Assembly: GCF_947496775.1 (NCBI RefSeq)
Contig: NZ_CANMDU010000008.1
Location: 62,001 to 126,000 of the forward strand
DNA: 64,000 bases
Direction of reading: 5' to 3'
Source: an uncultured Maribacter sp.
GTDB taxonomy: Bacteria > Bacteroidota > Bacteroidia > Flavobacteriales > Flavobacteriaceae
Shown: positions 18,038-26,323 of the stretch, one piece after another
How positions within the stretch are numbered: position 1 is the stretch's first letter
How the letters are laid out: the number at the start of each line of letters is the position of its first letter
Notes under the pieces: model-generated
Database searches by the model: none
What the model was told of the DNA's origin: nothing
The model's input: the letters and a program-made list of their open reading frames with translations, nothing else
Position numbers and translations under genes: made by a program

Positions 18038-19336
18038 TTAATTTTTCAAATTAAAACTATATTCTTTCGTATTCCATGGTTTTAACCATTCTAAAACCAT
18101 ATCATTTCCATTAGAATCCGTAACTTTTAGTAAATTTTGTATGTCTTCAATCGTCTGATTAACCTCAAGAATTGAATCCCCAGCTGTATAAATTCTATAC
18201 AAGACCTGTCTTTCGGTACCAATAAACTCTTCCTTTACAATATCACCCTCATGAAATCGTTCTACGACAAAATGAACATTCTCATGTCCTTTCATTTCAT
18301 CTAACCCTTCAATTGAATCAATTTTTCCTCCTTTTAAGAGAACCCAAACTGAACAAGCTGCTTTACCTTGAAACATAAAATCGTTTTTTTGGGAAAAATC
18401 GTCTTCCCCAAAAACACCTGTTAAAGCATAATTAATAAGCATTTTTCGATGATCAAAATCATTAACATGAGCCAGATGAATATGCGGAGCTTCGCCTTGC
18501 AATCTAAATCCAGGGTCATAAATATAGAACTCTTCGTTTTCAACAAAAAACTGAATACAGAGCACTCCGGCTTTTATATTTAAGCCTTCAAACATTGTAC
18601 ACAATTTAGGATGAACCTCTTTCTCGAACTTTTCTGTAAACTTAGACGGATATACCGTACCTAAAGCAATAGGACTTGAATCACCTTGCAGTCTTGTAAG
18701 CTGCCTATCAAAAGTAGCCGAAAGATAAGGAATACCGTTTCTAAAGGTATAATATACGGCCATGTCATCACAGTTAGTATCCATATATTTTTCTACTAAA
18801 ACCACTCCTTTCTTCGAATATTTTAAGGCGGTTTCCACCGTAGCAATATATTCTTCATTATTTCTACAAATCTTCACTCCAACCCCACCTCCACTATCTA
18901 CTGGTTTTACTATTAAGGGGTAACTAATGTTTTGCGGTTTTACAATTTCAGAATCCTTGGTTAAGTAAATTCCTGGAATATCCTGAATATCATACTTTTC
19001 GCAATACCGCTTAAATCCATCCTTACTACAAAAAGCTTCTACCGCCTTTTCTGTAGCGTAACAAGGAAAATTCAACCTCTCACAAATCTCTCTATATGGC
19101 TTTACCAAAATATCAGCAACTCCAACTAAAACTCCATCTACTTTTTTTTCCTTGGCAACACTTACTATTTTATCAATATCAAAACCATCTATGTCGTAAG
19201 TTTCTGAAGCATTTTTTTTTGCAGGAGCATTGGGGTTAGGGTCGATAACAATGGTATAAATACCCATAGACTCGGCAATATCAACCAAAACCCCTGTCTC
19301 AGGATTTCCACCAAGTATTATTAGTTTTTTTTGCAT
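18038..19336 (-). CDS. ATP-grasp ligase (carbamoyl-phosphate-synthase-like)
   Basis: A 432-residue ATP-grasp protein. The N-terminal pre-ATP-grasp domain starts with KKLIILGGNPETG. The ATP-binding core has YPLIVKPVDSGGGVGV (about 139-154), the adenine-strand VVLVEKYM and the late FYIYDPGFRLQGE segment in the region of the metal ligands. Such enzymes join a carboxylate, activated as acyl phosphate, to an amine or thiol. It begins a two-gene unit with the SDR downstream and is divergent from the CDP-sugar operon. An amide decoration on a sugar acid is one possibility; I do not recognise a characterised close relative. Confidence 0.83.
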   Translation of the reverse strand: MQKKLIILGGNPETGVLVDIAESMGIYTIVIDPNPNAPAKKNASETYDIDGFDIDKIVSVAKEKKVDGVLVGVADILVKPYREICERLNFPCYATEKAVEAFCSKDGFKRYCEKYDIQDIPGIYLTKDSEIVKPQNISYPLIVKPVDSGGGVGVKICRNNEEYIATVETALKYSKKGVVLVEKYMDTNCDDMAVYYTFRNGIPYLSATFDRQLTRLQGDSSPIALGTVYPSKFTEKFEKEVHPKLCTMFEGLNIKAGVLCIQFFVENEEFYIYDPGFRLQGEAPHIHLAHVNDFDHRKMLINYALTGVFGEDDFSQKNDFMFQGKAACSVWVLLKGGKIDSIEGLDEMKGHENVHFVVERFHEGDIVKEEFIGTERQVLYRIYTAGDSILEVNQTIEDIQNLLKVTDSNGNDMVLEWLKPWNTKEYSFNLKN

Positions 19337-19429
19337 ATACTATAAATGAATAGGATTATTTAAATAAAAAAAGCTTAGTTCAAAGTTGTTGTCTAAAAAG
19401 TCTTCCGTTAACCAAATTATACTTTTCGG

Positions 19430-19437
19430 CAAAGATA
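19430..19437 (-). promoter_or_regulatory. Candidate -7 box for the ATP-grasp/SDR unit
   Basis: Minus-strand TATCTTTG matches TAnnTTTG, about 93 bases before the ATP-grasp start. No good -33 TTG at the right spacing, so tentative. Confidence 0.35.
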
Positions 19438-19491
19438 CTTATTTTTCAAAAAAAAGAGATGAACAGATGAACTTTTATAAAAAAAAGGAAT

Positions 19492-19499
19492 TAGATTTG
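19492..19499 (+). promoter_or_regulatory. Candidate -7 box for the rfbF operon
   Basis: TAGATTTG matches the consensus, 92 bases before rfbF. A second match, TAAGTTTG, lies at 19531-19538. Neither has a clear -33 element, so I cannot choose between them. Confidence 0.35.
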
Positions 19500-19590
19500 T
19501 ATTAACATCATGCAATAATATGAATTATTATAAGTTTGATATTGTTCAAAGATTATGCTTTGAATTAACGTTTAATATTATTTATAAAAA

Positions 19591-20358
19591 ATGAAAGTTT
19601 TATTGTTAGCCGGTGGGCTTGGAACACGGATTTCTGAAGAAACACACCTGAAGCCGAAGCCTATGGTTGAAATTGGAGGAAAGCCAATTTTATGGCACAT
19701 TATGAAAATGTATTCTCATTACGGTTTTAATGAATTTGTTGTTCTATTAGGCTACAAAGGGTATGTAGTAAAAGAATTTTTCGCCAATTACTTTATGCAT
19801 AATTCTGATGTTACTGTGGATTTGGCAGAAAATAAAATAACAATTCATGATAATAAATCAGAGCCCTGGAAGATTACTCTTCTGGATACCGGTATGCATA
19901 GCATGACTGGTGGGCGAATACTTAGAGCCAAAAAGTATATTGGAGATGAGCCCTTTATGCTTACCTATGGCGATGGAGTATCTGATGTAAATATTAAAGC
20001 CTTAGAAGAATATCATAGAAGTCATTCTGGCTGTATTACCATGACCTCTGTGCAACCTGATGGGAGATTTGGTTCCCTTAAAATGGAAGGAGATCGTATT
20101 AGTCAGTTTTTAGAAAAACCCAAAGGTGATGGAGGCTGGATTAATGGTGGTTTCTTTGTTTGCGACCCTAAAGTTTTGGATTATTTAGATGATGATTCCA
20201 CCATTTTTGAAAGAAAACCCTTAGAAAGGATGGCAGAGGATAAAGAACTCTACTCCTTTAAACACACAGGTTTTTGGAAACCGATGGACACTCTTAGAGA
20301 CAAAAACCAACTAGAAGAAATGTTATCCAACAATACAGCAAAATGGAAAACATGGTAG
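19591..20358 (+). CDS. rfbF: Glucose-1-phosphate cytidylyltransferase
   Basis: A 255-residue nucleotidyltransferase of the RfbF family. The N-terminal LLAGGLGTRISEETHLKPKP signature binds CTP and contains the catalytic Arg and Lys. LTYGDGVSDVN (about 131-141) holds the metal-binding Asp, and the C-terminal HTGFWKPMDTLRDK motif is specific to this family. It makes CDP-glucose from glucose-1-phosphate and CTP. It is first in an operon with CDP-glucose 4,6-dehydratase, whose start overlaps its end by 16 bases. Confidence 0.95.
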   Translation: MKVLLLAGGLGTRISEETHLKPKPMVEIGGKPILWHIMKMYSHYGFNEFVVLLGYKGYVVKEFFANYFMHNSDVTVDLAENKITIHDNKSEPWKITLLDTGMHSMTGGRILRAKKYIGDEPFMLTYGDGVSDVNIKALEEYHRSHSGCITMTSVQPDGRFGSLKMEGDRISQFLEKPKGDGGWINGGFFVCDPKVLDYLDDDSTIFERKPLERMAEDKELYSFKHTGFWKPMDTLRDKNQLEEMLSNNTAKWKTW

Positions 20359-21407
20359 CATATGATGATTTTTTTAAAGGAAAAAGAGTTTTTTTAACCG
20401 GACATACTGGTTTTAAAGGTTCATGGATGACCCTATTACTTCAAGCTCTTGGAGCTGAAATAACGGGTTACGCGCTTTCCCCAGATCAAGAACAAAACCT
20501 GTTCGATTCTGCTGGCTTAGAAAAAAGGATATACTCTCATATTGGGGATATTCAGGATTTTTCCGCTTTACAAGATGCCATGAAAAAAGCGGATCCTGAA
20601 ATAGTAATCCATATGGCTGCTCAACCTCTGGTTCTGGAATCTTATAAAAACCCTTTATATACCTATGGGACCAATGTAATGGGAACTGCAAATTTACTTG
20701 AGGTAGTTCGTCAATTGCCCAATGTAGATATTTGTCTAAACATTACCACGGATAAAGTTTACAAAAATAACGAATGGCTTTGGGGCTATCGCGAAACAGA
20801 TACTTTAGGAGGGCACGACCCCTATTCCAACAGTAAGGCTTGTTCCGAATTAGTAACACAATCCTATCGCGATTCTTTTTTTACTGATTCCAGTACGATA
20901 ATAGCTACAGCAAGAGCAGGAAATGTTATTGGAGGAGGTGATTGGGCGGCTAATAGATTAGTACCTGATTTTATTAGGTCTATCCAATCTGGTGAACAGG
21001 TGGTAATAAGAAGCCCAAAAGCTGTGAGGCCTTGGCAACATGTTCTAGATTGCATAGGTGGGTACTTACATCTTATATCAAAATTATCTACTCACAAAAA
21101 AACAGAAACGAGTTTTAATTTCGGTCCAGAAGATGACAATATTAGAACGGTGGAATCTCTTATTAATAAAGTTTGTAAAGCATGGGGGGAATCAGCTTCG
21201 TATAAAATTGAAGGCAATGATACTTTTCATGAAGCAGGTTTATTGCGTTTAGATATTTCTAGAGCTCGACAAGAATTAGGATGGAAGCCTAAGTGGGGCA
21301 TGGAAAAAACTGTAACACAAATTGTAGATTGGTATAAAGCTTTTTCCGAAGGGCAAGACGCCTTAGAACTTTGTCAAAAGCAAATAGAGGAATTCCTTCA
21401 ACATTAA
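20343..21407 (+). CDS. rfbG: CDP-glucose 4,6-dehydratase
   Basis: A 354-residue extended SDR. The NAD loop TGHTGFKGSW (from about 19) is characteristic of RfbG, TTDKVY at 135-140 gives the catalytic Thr-Asp-Lys, and Y161-x3-K165 completes the site. It converts CDP-glucose to CDP-4-keto-6-deoxyglucose. The ATG at 20343 lies inside rfbF; another at 20352 would give a protein three residues shorter and still overlap the rfbF stop. Either way translation is coupled. The next gene follows after 6 bases. No rfbH (3-dehydrase) is present, so the route does not obviously lead to a 3,6-dideoxy sugar. Confidence 0.94.
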   Translation: MENMVAYDDFFKGKRVFLTGHTGFKGSWMTLLLQALGAEITGYALSPDQEQNLFDSAGLEKRIYSHIGDIQDFSALQDAMKKADPEIVIHMAAQPLVLESYKNPLYTYGTNVMGTANLLEVVRQLPNVDICLNITTDKVYKNNEWLWGYRETDTLGGHDPYSNSKACSELVTQSYRDSFFTDSSTIIATARAGNVIGGGDWAANRLVPDFIRSIQSGEQVVIRSPKAVRPWQHVLDCIGGYLHLISKLSTHKKTETSFNFGPEDDNIRTVESLINKVCKAWGESASYKIEGNDTFHEAGLLRLDISRARQELGWKPKWGMEKTVTQIVDWYKAFSEGQDALELCQKQIEEFLQH

Positions 21408-21413
21408 TTTAAT

Positions 21414-22301
21414 ATGGAGAAACAATCTCTTTTTATTACTGGAGCCGATGGTTTTTTAGGTCACCACCTAGTCCAACAATTAGGCAAAACCTATCATATC
21501 ATTGGCTTAGTTAGATCCCCTCAAAACCTTAAACGCCTAAGAACTGGGCAGATAACACTATGCAGTACCGATGAATCTCTAAACGAAGTTTTTGACAAAT
21601 ACCGACCTGTCGGAATTGTTCACACAGCAACTAAATACGGGAGAACCGAGGAGTCTGTTCCCAGTATGCTTGATGTAAATGTTGATTTACCAGTACACCT
21701 ACTAGAACTATCGCAAAAATACAACTCCAAAGCATTCATTAATATTGGAAGTTTCATCACCCAAGGCAAAGGATATAACTATTTGCAAGATTACGCACTA
21801 TCTAAAAAGCAATGTTCCGAATGGCTTCGACTTATAGCAAATAAAGTTAACACCTGTAAAGTAATCGACTTTACCTTATACCACCCATATGGACCTGGCG
21901 ATTCAGATTCTAAGTTCGTTACCAATATGGTAAAGACTATAAAAAAAAGAACACCTTTTATCGACTTGACCCCTGGTGAGCAAAAAAGAGATTTTATCTA
22001 TATAAAAGATGTAGTGTCTGCCATTGAATTGACTTTAAATAGATTTGATGATTTACAAACCGCTTATACTCAAACAGATTTAGGCACTGGTTCATCCCAT
22101 ACGCTACGTTATTTTCTAGAGACTCTTAAGGAGGTATCCGGAAATACCGAGACTGAACTTCGATTTGGAAAATTGCCCTATCGGGAAAATGAAATTATGG
22201 AAGCAAAAGCCATACCTAACTTGCTTACCTCCTGGGGGTGGAAACCAAATTACACACTTAATCAAGGTCTTTTGCGGACCCTGAATCAAACATCAATCTA
22301 A
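21414..22301 (+). CDS. NAD-dependent sugar epimerase/reductase of the CDP-sugar operon
   Basis: A 295-residue extended SDR with TGADGFLG at about 9-16, Ser113 and Y127-x3-K131, the full catalytic set. A YHPYGPGD segment follows the sugar-binding loop. As the third gene of an rfbF-rfbG operon it should act on CDP-4-keto-6-deoxyglucose, most simply as a 4-reductase giving a CDP-6-deoxyhexose. Relatives close dideoxysugar pathways too, but those need rfbH, which is absent. The exact stereochemistry of the product cannot be read from sequence. Confidence 0.83.
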   Translation: MEKQSLFITGADGFLGHHLVQQLGKTYHIIGLVRSPQNLKRLRTGQITLCSTDESLNEVFDKYRPVGIVHTATKYGRTEESVPSMLDVNVDLPVHLLELSQKYNSKAFINIGSFITQGKGYNYLQDYALSKKQCSEWLRLIANKVNTCKVIDFTLYHPYGPGDSDSKFVTNMVKTIKKRTPFIDLTPGEQKRDFIYIKDVVSAIELTLNRFDDLQTAYTQTDLGTGSSHTLRYFLETLKEVSGNTETELRFGKLPYRENEIMEAKAIPNLLTSWGWKPNYTLNQGLLRTLNQTSI

Positions 22302-22389
22302 TAGTTTATTCTACTGCTTTTGTTGCGCTAGTGAAAAAATTTGTGCAGTTCTTAAAACTTTGTATAATACCGAAGTAATATTACAACTA

Positions 22390-23610
22390 CTATGTTAAGT
22401 TGCTATCAAAGCCTAATTGTTGTAAGAGATTATAGACTTCTTTTTCATCCGTATTAATTTGCACAATTTTATCAGGGTCAGTCCCCATAAGTGCCAATTC
22501 TGCTTTTATTGATTTAAAAATAGATGGATTCGTTGTAGCAATTATTAAAAAATCATACTCAGTATTGATAATAGAGCTAGGTGGCTTAACAAAATTGTCC
22601 CCCATATTCAGTTCATGGAAATCAATATCTATCCATTTAACAATTTGAAAAAAATTGCTTTTACTATTAGATGACAAAAGATGACGCCCAAACGAACCCG
22701 AACTATAAACAATAACTTTGGAATTTTTTGTTGCTTTTAAAAAAGGGTTGAAAGTAATATTTCCCGAAACATCATGAATTAAACCTCCAGATCTTACCAA
22801 GATTAAGGAGTAAAGATAATATAGTATCTGTGTATTTAAATTATCCTTATCAAGGAAAGGGCTTAATTTAATTTCTAAAAACTTTTTCAAAACTCCCAAT
22901 CTAGCATATTCTAAACTTAAATTTTTAATCGTTTTTAGGATAGAATCATTTCGTTGCCGATAGTAATAAAGCGGTATTTTACTTATTGTTAGTTTTTTTG
23001 AAATAGTTAAATAAGTATAAGTAATGGCTGCGTCTTCACCCATAACAATCTCATCAGGAACATCAAATAATACTTTATTGAGCAATTCTCTATTGAATAG
23101 TTTACTCCACACATAAGTAGATAATTCGTGTTCACAAAAGACACCATTATACATAGCTTTCGGCAGTATTGAATTTTTAATTTCATGTTCTTCAAAAACA
23201 CCTGTATATGAAGGCTTTACTGTTTCAATTTTTCCGTCGAATTCTCTGAAATGACCAGACACAACAAGATCGGAATCATTAACTTCGGCAAGTTTAAATA
23301 AAATATCGAGATAAAACTTATCAACCCAATCATCCCCATCAATATAAGCAACATACTTACCTTTAGCCTGTTTAAGTCCTGCTTTTCTACCACTCAAAAG
23401 TCCTCCGTGAGTTTTGTGAATTACCTTAATCCGGTTATCTTTAACTGCATATTCATCGCAAATTTGAGGACAATTGTCAGGGCTTTCATTATCGACCAAA
23501 ATCAGCTCAAAGTCTGTAAAAGATTGATCTAAAATACTATCAATACATTTAGAAAGATAGGGTTCTATCTTATATATAGGTACAATAACACTAATACTAA
23601 CATCATTCAT
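22390..23610 (-). CDS. GT2 glycosyltransferase with C-terminal Rossmann-like domain
   Basis: A 406-residue protein in two parts. Residues 1-240 are a GT-A glycosyltransferase of family GT2 with SVIVPIYKIEPYL at the front and the D91-G-D-D metal site. From about 295 a second domain begins with KVIVYSSGSFGRHLL, a glycine-rich nucleotide-binding turn like the N-terminal part of PglD proteins, and continues with alternating strands and helices to the end. The join is in frame with no sign of a frameshift. It is last in the SDR/SMP-30/GT2 unit, 8 bases after the lactonase gene. It probably transfers one sugar of the repeat; the extra domain's role is unknown. Confidence 0.86.
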   Translation of the reverse strand: MNDVSISVIVPIYKIEPYLSKCIDSILDQSFTDFELILVDNESPDNCPQICDEYAVKDNRIKVIHKTHGGLLSGRKAGLKQAKGKYVAYIDGDDWVDKFYLDILFKLAEVNDSDLVVSGHFREFDGKIETVKPSYTGVFEEHEIKNSILPKAMYNGVFCEHELSTYVWSKLFNRELLNKVLFDVPDEIVMGEDAAITYTYLTISKKLTISKIPLYYYRQRNDSILKTIKNLSLEYARLGVLKKFLEIKLSPFLDKDNLNTQILYYLYSLILVRSGGLIHDVSGNITFNPFLKATKNSKVIVYSSGSFGRHLLSSNSKSNFFQIVKWIDIDFHELNMGDNFVKPPSSIINTEYDFLIIATTNPSIFKSIKAELALMGTDPDKIVQINTDEKEVYNLLQQLGFDSNLT

Positions 23611-23618
23611 AATAACAG

Positions 23619-24434
23619 TTAATTTAATTCAACATAAAAAAGCCCCCCCCCATTCATATCATCTTTGGAAGACTTTGCAGTCGTTACATATAGGTTTAAT
23701 TGATTGTCAATACAACACGATGTAACATTTAAACATGGTAATTTTCGCTCATCTATTTTTTTGCCACTTATAGGGTTCCAACGAGATACACAGCCCCCCC
23801 CCCATTCTGCAATCCATAACATTCCCTCCTTATCCATGCACATACCATCTGGACTTCCTTCTCCATTAAACTTTATCACGTAAGACTCAAATAACACTGC
23901 CCCTGTTTTCATATCGTAAGCATATTTAGCCACTTTTTTCGTAGGAGTATCTATAAAATAAAGGCTACAACCGTCTTGCGAAAATGCCAAACCGTTAGAG
24001 ATTGTCGTATCCTTGATTATAACCTTGGATTTTCCTTCTGAATAAGAATAGACCTTTCCTATATTATCCTTGACTTCGGGAAACCCCATTGTTCCAATTA
24101 AAAACCTTCCTTCTGGGTCTTTGATTCCATCGTTATACCTAACGGAATTTGCTATATCTATTTGAAAAGAAAATTGCTTTTGCAATGTATTAAAATCCAC
24201 TTCAAAAAAACCGTTTTTAGAGGCGACCATAACTCTTTTCTTATCCAATAAGAAAATACAACTCACAGGAGAATCTAATTTTACGCTCAAAATCTCCCTA
24301 TTATATGGATTGTAACAAAAAACCAAGCAATCCAATATAGATACAAAATAAAGTAGATTTTCCTTATGATCAAAAACAGGCCCTTCTAAAAGCTCCGAAT
24401 TGAGGTGAAAAATAAGTGATGGATTTGAATTCAT
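23619..24434 (-). CDS. SMP-30/gluconolactonase family protein with two poly-G tracts
   Basis: A 271-residue six-bladed beta-propeller of the SMP-30 (regucalcin/gluconolactonase) family. The metal ligands are visible as E17 (LLEGP), N147 (SNGLAF) and D196 (SPDGMC), and N101-D102 is in the substrate region. Family members hydrolyse sugar lactones to sugar acids. It lacks a signal peptide, so it is cytoplasmic. The gene lies 12 bases after an SDR, a pairing that suits oxidation of an aldose to a lactone and then opening of the ring. Two glycine runs (212-214, 262-264) are each coded by uninterrupted G tracts of 10 and 9 bases, exceptional in this AT-rich DNA; slippage would truncate the protein. 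Confidence 0.87.
   Translation of the reverse strand: MNSNPSLIFHLNSELLEGPVFDHKENLLYFVSILDCLVFCYNPYNREILSVKLDSPVSCIFLLDKKRVMVASKNGFFEVDFNTLQKQFSFQIDIANSVRYNDGIKDPEGRFLIGTMGFPEVKDNIGKVYSYSEGKSKVIIKDTTISNGLAFSQDGCSLYFIDTPTKKVAKYAYDMKTGAVLFESYVIKFNGEGSPDGMCMDKEGMLWIAEWGGGCVSRWNPISGKKIDERKLPCLNVTSCCIDNQLNLYVTTAKSSKDDMNGGGLFYVELN
23643..23651 (-). repeat. Homopolymer tract of 9 G (coding strand)
   Basis: Nine C in a row on the plus strand, nine G in the coding sense, encode Gly262-264 near the end of the SMP-30-like protein. A slip here changes only the last few residues. Confidence 0.9.
23794..23803 (-). repeat. Homopolymer tract of 10 G (coding strand)
   Basis: Ten C in a row on the plus strand, ten G in the coding sense, encode the Gly212-214 turn of the propeller. 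A slip of one base would remove the last fifth of the protein. Confidence 0.9.
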
Positions 24435-24446
24435 GTTAGCATATTA

Positions 24447-25193
24447 TTAAATATAATGTCCTCCAGTAATTCTTAGTACCGAGCCAGTTGTCATAGCCGA
24501 TTCATCAGAAATAAAATACATTATTGCGGGTATTGGGTCATACCTATTCAACAAACGTCCCATAGGAATAACATTACTTGCTTTATTTTTCAATTCTTCT
24601 TCACCAACACCCTCTCCTGCTCTTAATTCAAGTTCTCCTTCAGTATCCGTCCACCCCATAACTACATAATTTGACCGAATTCCATCTTTAGCATAATGAT
24701 GTGCAATATGATTTGACAGAGTATAAAGTGCACTTTTAGTAAGGGCATATGGAGCCCTATCAATATCTCCATAATCCATATGAGGAGACCCAAAGAAAAT
24801 AATTGACCCTAATTTAAATTTAATCATTGATTTTAACACATGTTTTACTAAAAAAAATGCCGCCTTTAAATTAATATTAAAAACACTATCATAAACATCC
24901 TCTTCAGTTTCAATGATAGATGAAACAGGTGTTATTCCCGCATATAAAGCCAATGCATCTATTTTTCCGAATTTTTTTATTGTCTGTATGCAAAAATCTT
25001 CAATTCCCTCTATACTATTTAAATCAATCGTATGAAAATAAAGCTTATCGGCAGATTGTAATGATTGGATTATTTTATTACCTTCATCAAAGTTTCTTCC
25101 GCAAAAAGACACGTTATACCCCTTATCTAAGCAGGATTTTAGTATCTCGTTACCAACGCCCTTGGTCCCTCCTAAAATCATTACTGTCTTCAT
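24447..25193 (-). CDS. SDR oxidoreductase paired with the lactonase
   Basis: A 248-residue classical SDR with GGTKGVG at 8-14, S136, Y149 and K153 all present, and a TTGSVLRITGGHYI end. It is first in the minus-strand unit with the SMP-30-like lactonase and the GT2, behind a well-formed promoter. In such a pair the SDR may oxidise an aldose or nucleotide-sugar at C1 to a lactone; alternatively it reduces a keto sugar. No specific family name is justified. A second SDR of similar type lies at 17.2 kb. Confidence 0.85.
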   Translation of the reverse strand: MKTVMILGGTKGVGNEILKSCLDKGYNVSFCGRNFDEGNKIIQSLQSADKLYFHTIDLNSIEGIEDFCIQTIKKFGKIDALALYAGITPVSSIIETEEDVYDSVFNINLKAAFFLVKHVLKSMIKFKLGSIIFFGSPHMDYGDIDRAPYALTKSALYTLSNHIAHHYAKDGIRSNYVVMGWTDTEGELELRAGEGVGEEELKNKASNVIPMGRLLNRYDPIPAIMYFISDESAMTTGSVLRITGGHYI

Positions 25194-25523
25194 TATATTT
25201 AATTTTCTGGTTTAATTTGTACTACTGACCAAATCTAATTATTTATTACTAGTCTCAAATTTTTTTTCTACATAATTGAAATAATATCGTTTAAAGCAAT
25301 AATAAGGTCTATAATACCTGTGGTTTAAAACAATAGAACTTGCCACTTTTTTTTATGTTCGTTGTTCTAAACTTAATACCAAGATTGGATTGTTATATTA
25401 AAAATCATACCCTTGTATAACAACATTTTATTAGTTAAGTACAATGTAAAAACCAACAAACTTAATCTTTAGGATTTTTTAGGCTGTAGTATACAGAGTT
25501 TTTGTGATTAATTAAATTCTTTA
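25194..25523. other. Intergenic stretch with the promoter of the SDR/lactonase/GT2 unit
   Basis: 330 bases between two minus-strand units. It carries the promoter listed next. I see no gene or strong hairpin in the remainder. Confidence 0.5.
25230..25259 (-). promoter_or_regulatory. Complete Bacteroidota promoter for the SDR/lactonase/GT2 unit
   Basis: On the minus strand a TTTG at 25259-25256 is followed after 18 bases by TAGATTTG at 25237-25230. This is a full match to the -33 TTG, spacer, -7 TAnnTTTG pattern. The start codon of the SDR is about 37 bases downstream of the box. Confidence 0.65.
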
Positions 25524-26129
25524 TTAAGTGTTACCATCCCAAGCACCAAACGGAGCCCGTTCAATGGAAGATATAGCCTCTTGATTAAATATTTTTTGAA
25601 TAGTTTTCAACAAGATTTTTAAATCATTATTGAAGCTTAAATGATCAACATACCAGATGTCATGACTAAATTTTTCCTTCCATGATAACGCACTGCGACC
25701 GTTCACTTGCGCCCATCCTGTGATACCTGGCTTAACCAAATGCCTTCTTGCTTGTTCTTTATTATATAATGGAAGATATTCAATTAATAGGGGCCTAGGG
25801 CCTATGAGTGACATATCTCCTTTTAAAACATTGACCAATTGCAACAGCTCATCTAAGGAAGTTTTTCTAACAAATGCTCCAACTCTTGTAATACGCTGTT
25901 CTTGATTGATTAATTCACTTTCATTATTTTTTGGATCCTTCATGGTCTTGAACTTTATGATAGTGAATATTTTTGTATTCTTCCCGGGTCTTTTTTGGAA
26001 GAAGAACGGTTTTCCATTATTAACAAACATCAATAGAATGATTAATATAACAATAGCCGGTGATAATAAAATCAATGCCACAAGTGATATTGAAAAATCT
26101 AAAATTCTTTTAAAAAGCTTTTTATACAT
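25524..26129 (-). CDS. Small phosphoglycosyl transferase (PglC/WcaJ-type), initiating sugar transferase
   Basis: A 201-residue monotopic phosphoglycosyl transferase. An N-terminal hydrophobic re-entrant helix (about 9-36) is followed by QKRPGK, FKTMKD, the catalytic D93-E94 pair in SLDELLQL and the LKGDMSLIGPRPL signature. It moves a sugar phosphate from a UDP-sugar to undecaprenyl phosphate, the first membrane step of repeat-unit assembly. PglC-type size suggests a UDP-diacetylated amino sugar or HexNAc as donor. A second enzyme of this class is at 29.1 kb. Confidence 0.92.
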   Translation of the reverse strand: MYKKLFKRILDFSISLVALILLSPAIVILIILLMFVNNGKPFFFQKRPGKNTKIFTIIKFKTMKDPKNNESELINQEQRITRVGAFVRKTSLDELLQLVNVLKGDMSLIGPRPLLIEYLPLYNKEQARRHLVKPGITGWAQVNGRSALSWKEKFSHDIWYVDHLSFNNDLKILLKTIQKIFNQEAISSIERAPFGAWDGNT

Positions 26130-26323
26130 AATAAATTAATAATTTTGGTAATAATCTCTTTATATAAATTTCGTTTTTTTTGGTTTTAATATCTTAAAAA
26201 TTGATTTCAGAAAAACCTACAACCTAGTTAACTAGCATTGAAGCTTGTATGGAAACAAAATTTACTATACTTATTAGCCTAATAATCTCGTAGACCTATC
26301 TGAAAAAAAACAATCTAAAAGAA

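Noticed and set aside
19337-19590. Riboswitch upstream of rfbF or the ATP-grasp gene
   Set aside because: No conserved riboswitch core or strong stem set is visible; the stretch is AT-rich and only weak promoter boxes can be picked.
20413-20691. 92-residue antisense reading frame within rfbG
   Set aside because: It is a shadow of a strongly supported coding gene on the other strand.
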